Shown: in pieces, positions 62,797-64,000 of the stretch
Layout of the letters: every line of letters begins with the position of its first letter
Position numbering within the stretch: position 1 is the stretch's first letter
DNA from: Cycas panzhihuaensis
Taxonomy: Eukaryota > Cycadophyta
Assembly: GCA_023213395.1 (NCBI GenBank)
Contig: CM041465.1
Coordinates: 70,439,741-70,503,740, forward strand
DNA: 64,000 nucleotides
Direction of reading: 5' to 3'
Program-made: the position numbers and the translations under genes
The notes under the pieces: model-generated
What the model was told of the DNA's origin: nothing
What the model saw: only the letters and a program-made list of their open reading frames with translations
Databases searched by the model: none

Positions 62797-64000
62797 GCTA
62801 TAAGATGAATACTTTTAGAATTATGATATCATATGCCCCTTAATTATTAACTATTATCTTTTCATAACTACAAAAGTTTCTTATCTCTTGACTTTAATAA
62901 TTACTTAGAGTGAGAAAACATAGATAAATAAATTTCCTATGCAATTACTTTAGGTTCATAATCCATATATTTCAAGATCAACTCATAAATCTTAACTTAA
63001 GATTAATTATATATGGAGATGGATTAAGATATATTTTATTAGAATTTTAAATTCTCTCTGATACCATGTTATAATATATTAATCATTCATAGTAGAAATA
63101 TATCAATGAAGTATAATAAATCAATCATATCATGAGAAGTACATATACAAATCATGTAATGTATGATCAACTTATTAAGAAATATCATGAATATGACCAT
63201 AATAAATAATGAGCATGCACCATAAGAGACAACATATGTATACATGGAAAAACTAGGATGGAAAAAAATATGGGAGAAGGTTAGAGTTAGTAGCTTCAAT
63301 TTATTATGATTCTTAAATGATTATATCTCCAAGATTAATTCTTTCTCAAGTTCTCATGTGATATGTGTAGATATTTATAGATTATATTACCTTATTAATA
63401 GTCTATAATACCTTTAAGCATTTTCATCATCTAATATGATATATATATTAATATGTATGCATGTCATATCTATCAATGCTTTTATGTGTGGGATTATGTA
63501 AAACCATGATGTTACATTAAATAGTATATATATGAGAATAATCACATATTTTAACACTCCCTCTTAATGTTTAATATCTTTAATTTTCAATCTTCATCTT
63601 CATCCTTAGTCTTCATTTGTTCATACTTTTCCTATATGCTAGAATTTTTAAACCTATATCAAATTTGTAACAAGCTGAATTAAGCTAAATTAATCTATAT
63701 CACTTGTAACTTGTAAATCTGTCAATATCATATTTATCTTCTATAAGCAATTGATTTGTAATCATTTATAGTTAATTATAATCATCGGTGACCAACTATG
63801 AGTAATAATGATCAACCACCTGTAAATCTATAAAACCATTATCAATCAATCAAATAACCAACCTCAATTTATAACTTTTACTTGTCATATTTATATAAAG
63901 TTTTCTCTTCAATAACTTCATAATTTTACCTAATAAAATTGTAATAAATTAATATTGTCAATCTACCATCTCATCAAAATCTCAAAAATAAAAATTATTA
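62797..64000 (+). repeat. Segmental duplication, copy 2, with M0-type LTR at 63037-63556
   Basis: Near-identical to 6571-7780 in the same orientation. Contains TATTT at 63032-63036, the 520-base LTR 63037-63556 and M0 internal DNA up to the window end. The left edge abuts GC-rich Ty3 sequence without any LTR end, so it is a duplication breakpoint and not an element boundary. Confidence 0.85.

Overview
This is an A+T-rich (about 70% by eye), repeat-dominated stretch of a land-plant nuclear genome, most likely a flowering plant. The case for a plant rests on dense Ty1/copia and Ty3 LTR retrotransposons primed by initiator tRNA-Met-type sites, and on fragments of recognisably plant-type genes: a pentatricopeptide-repeat protein, an AGD-type ArfGAP, GMP synthase, HSP90 and the extracellular start of a LRK10-like receptor kinase. 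I cannot name the species. No intact host gene was found. Every coding region I recognise is a fragment or carries stops and frameshifts.

Layout. 1-1260: minus-strand Ty3 gag-protease remnant running off the left edge. 1261-6805: featureless AT-rich DNA. 6811-50794: one old minus-strand, apparently non-coding LTR element (M0, target duplication TATTT) swollen to 44 kb by nested insertions. Inside it lie copia C1 (8107-17071), copia C2 (18489-23848) and copia C3 (25431-50309). C3 contains the small element S1 (25793-29053) in its 5' LTR and copia C4 (29202-43494) in its leader. The 3' LTR of C4 is split by a 5'-truncated copia, C5 (29457-38976), and C5 is split by a gag-only element, S2 (31868-37680). 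50795-56280: degenerate DNA, an RT scrap and a truncated copia, C6. 56700-57123: GC-rich promoter and first-exon start of a LRK10-like receptor kinase, cut off. 57124-62796: GC-richer minus-strand Ty3 sequence with a gag and a separate RNase H domain. 62797-64000: a near-identical second copy of 6571-7780, the left edge of M0.

The most interesting content is host-gene capture. C1 carries pieces of GMP synthase, a Kelch protein and HSP90. S2 carries a PPR piece and the start of a membrane-anchored protein. In both elements the captured cluster lies between the primer-binding site and a shared leader block upstream of gag, and it is antisense to the element. S1 carries an apparently intronless, decayed ArfGAP in sense orientation. 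Element boundaries were derived by matching LTR pairs, PBS and polypurine tracts and target duplications by eye. All identities quoted are eye estimates.
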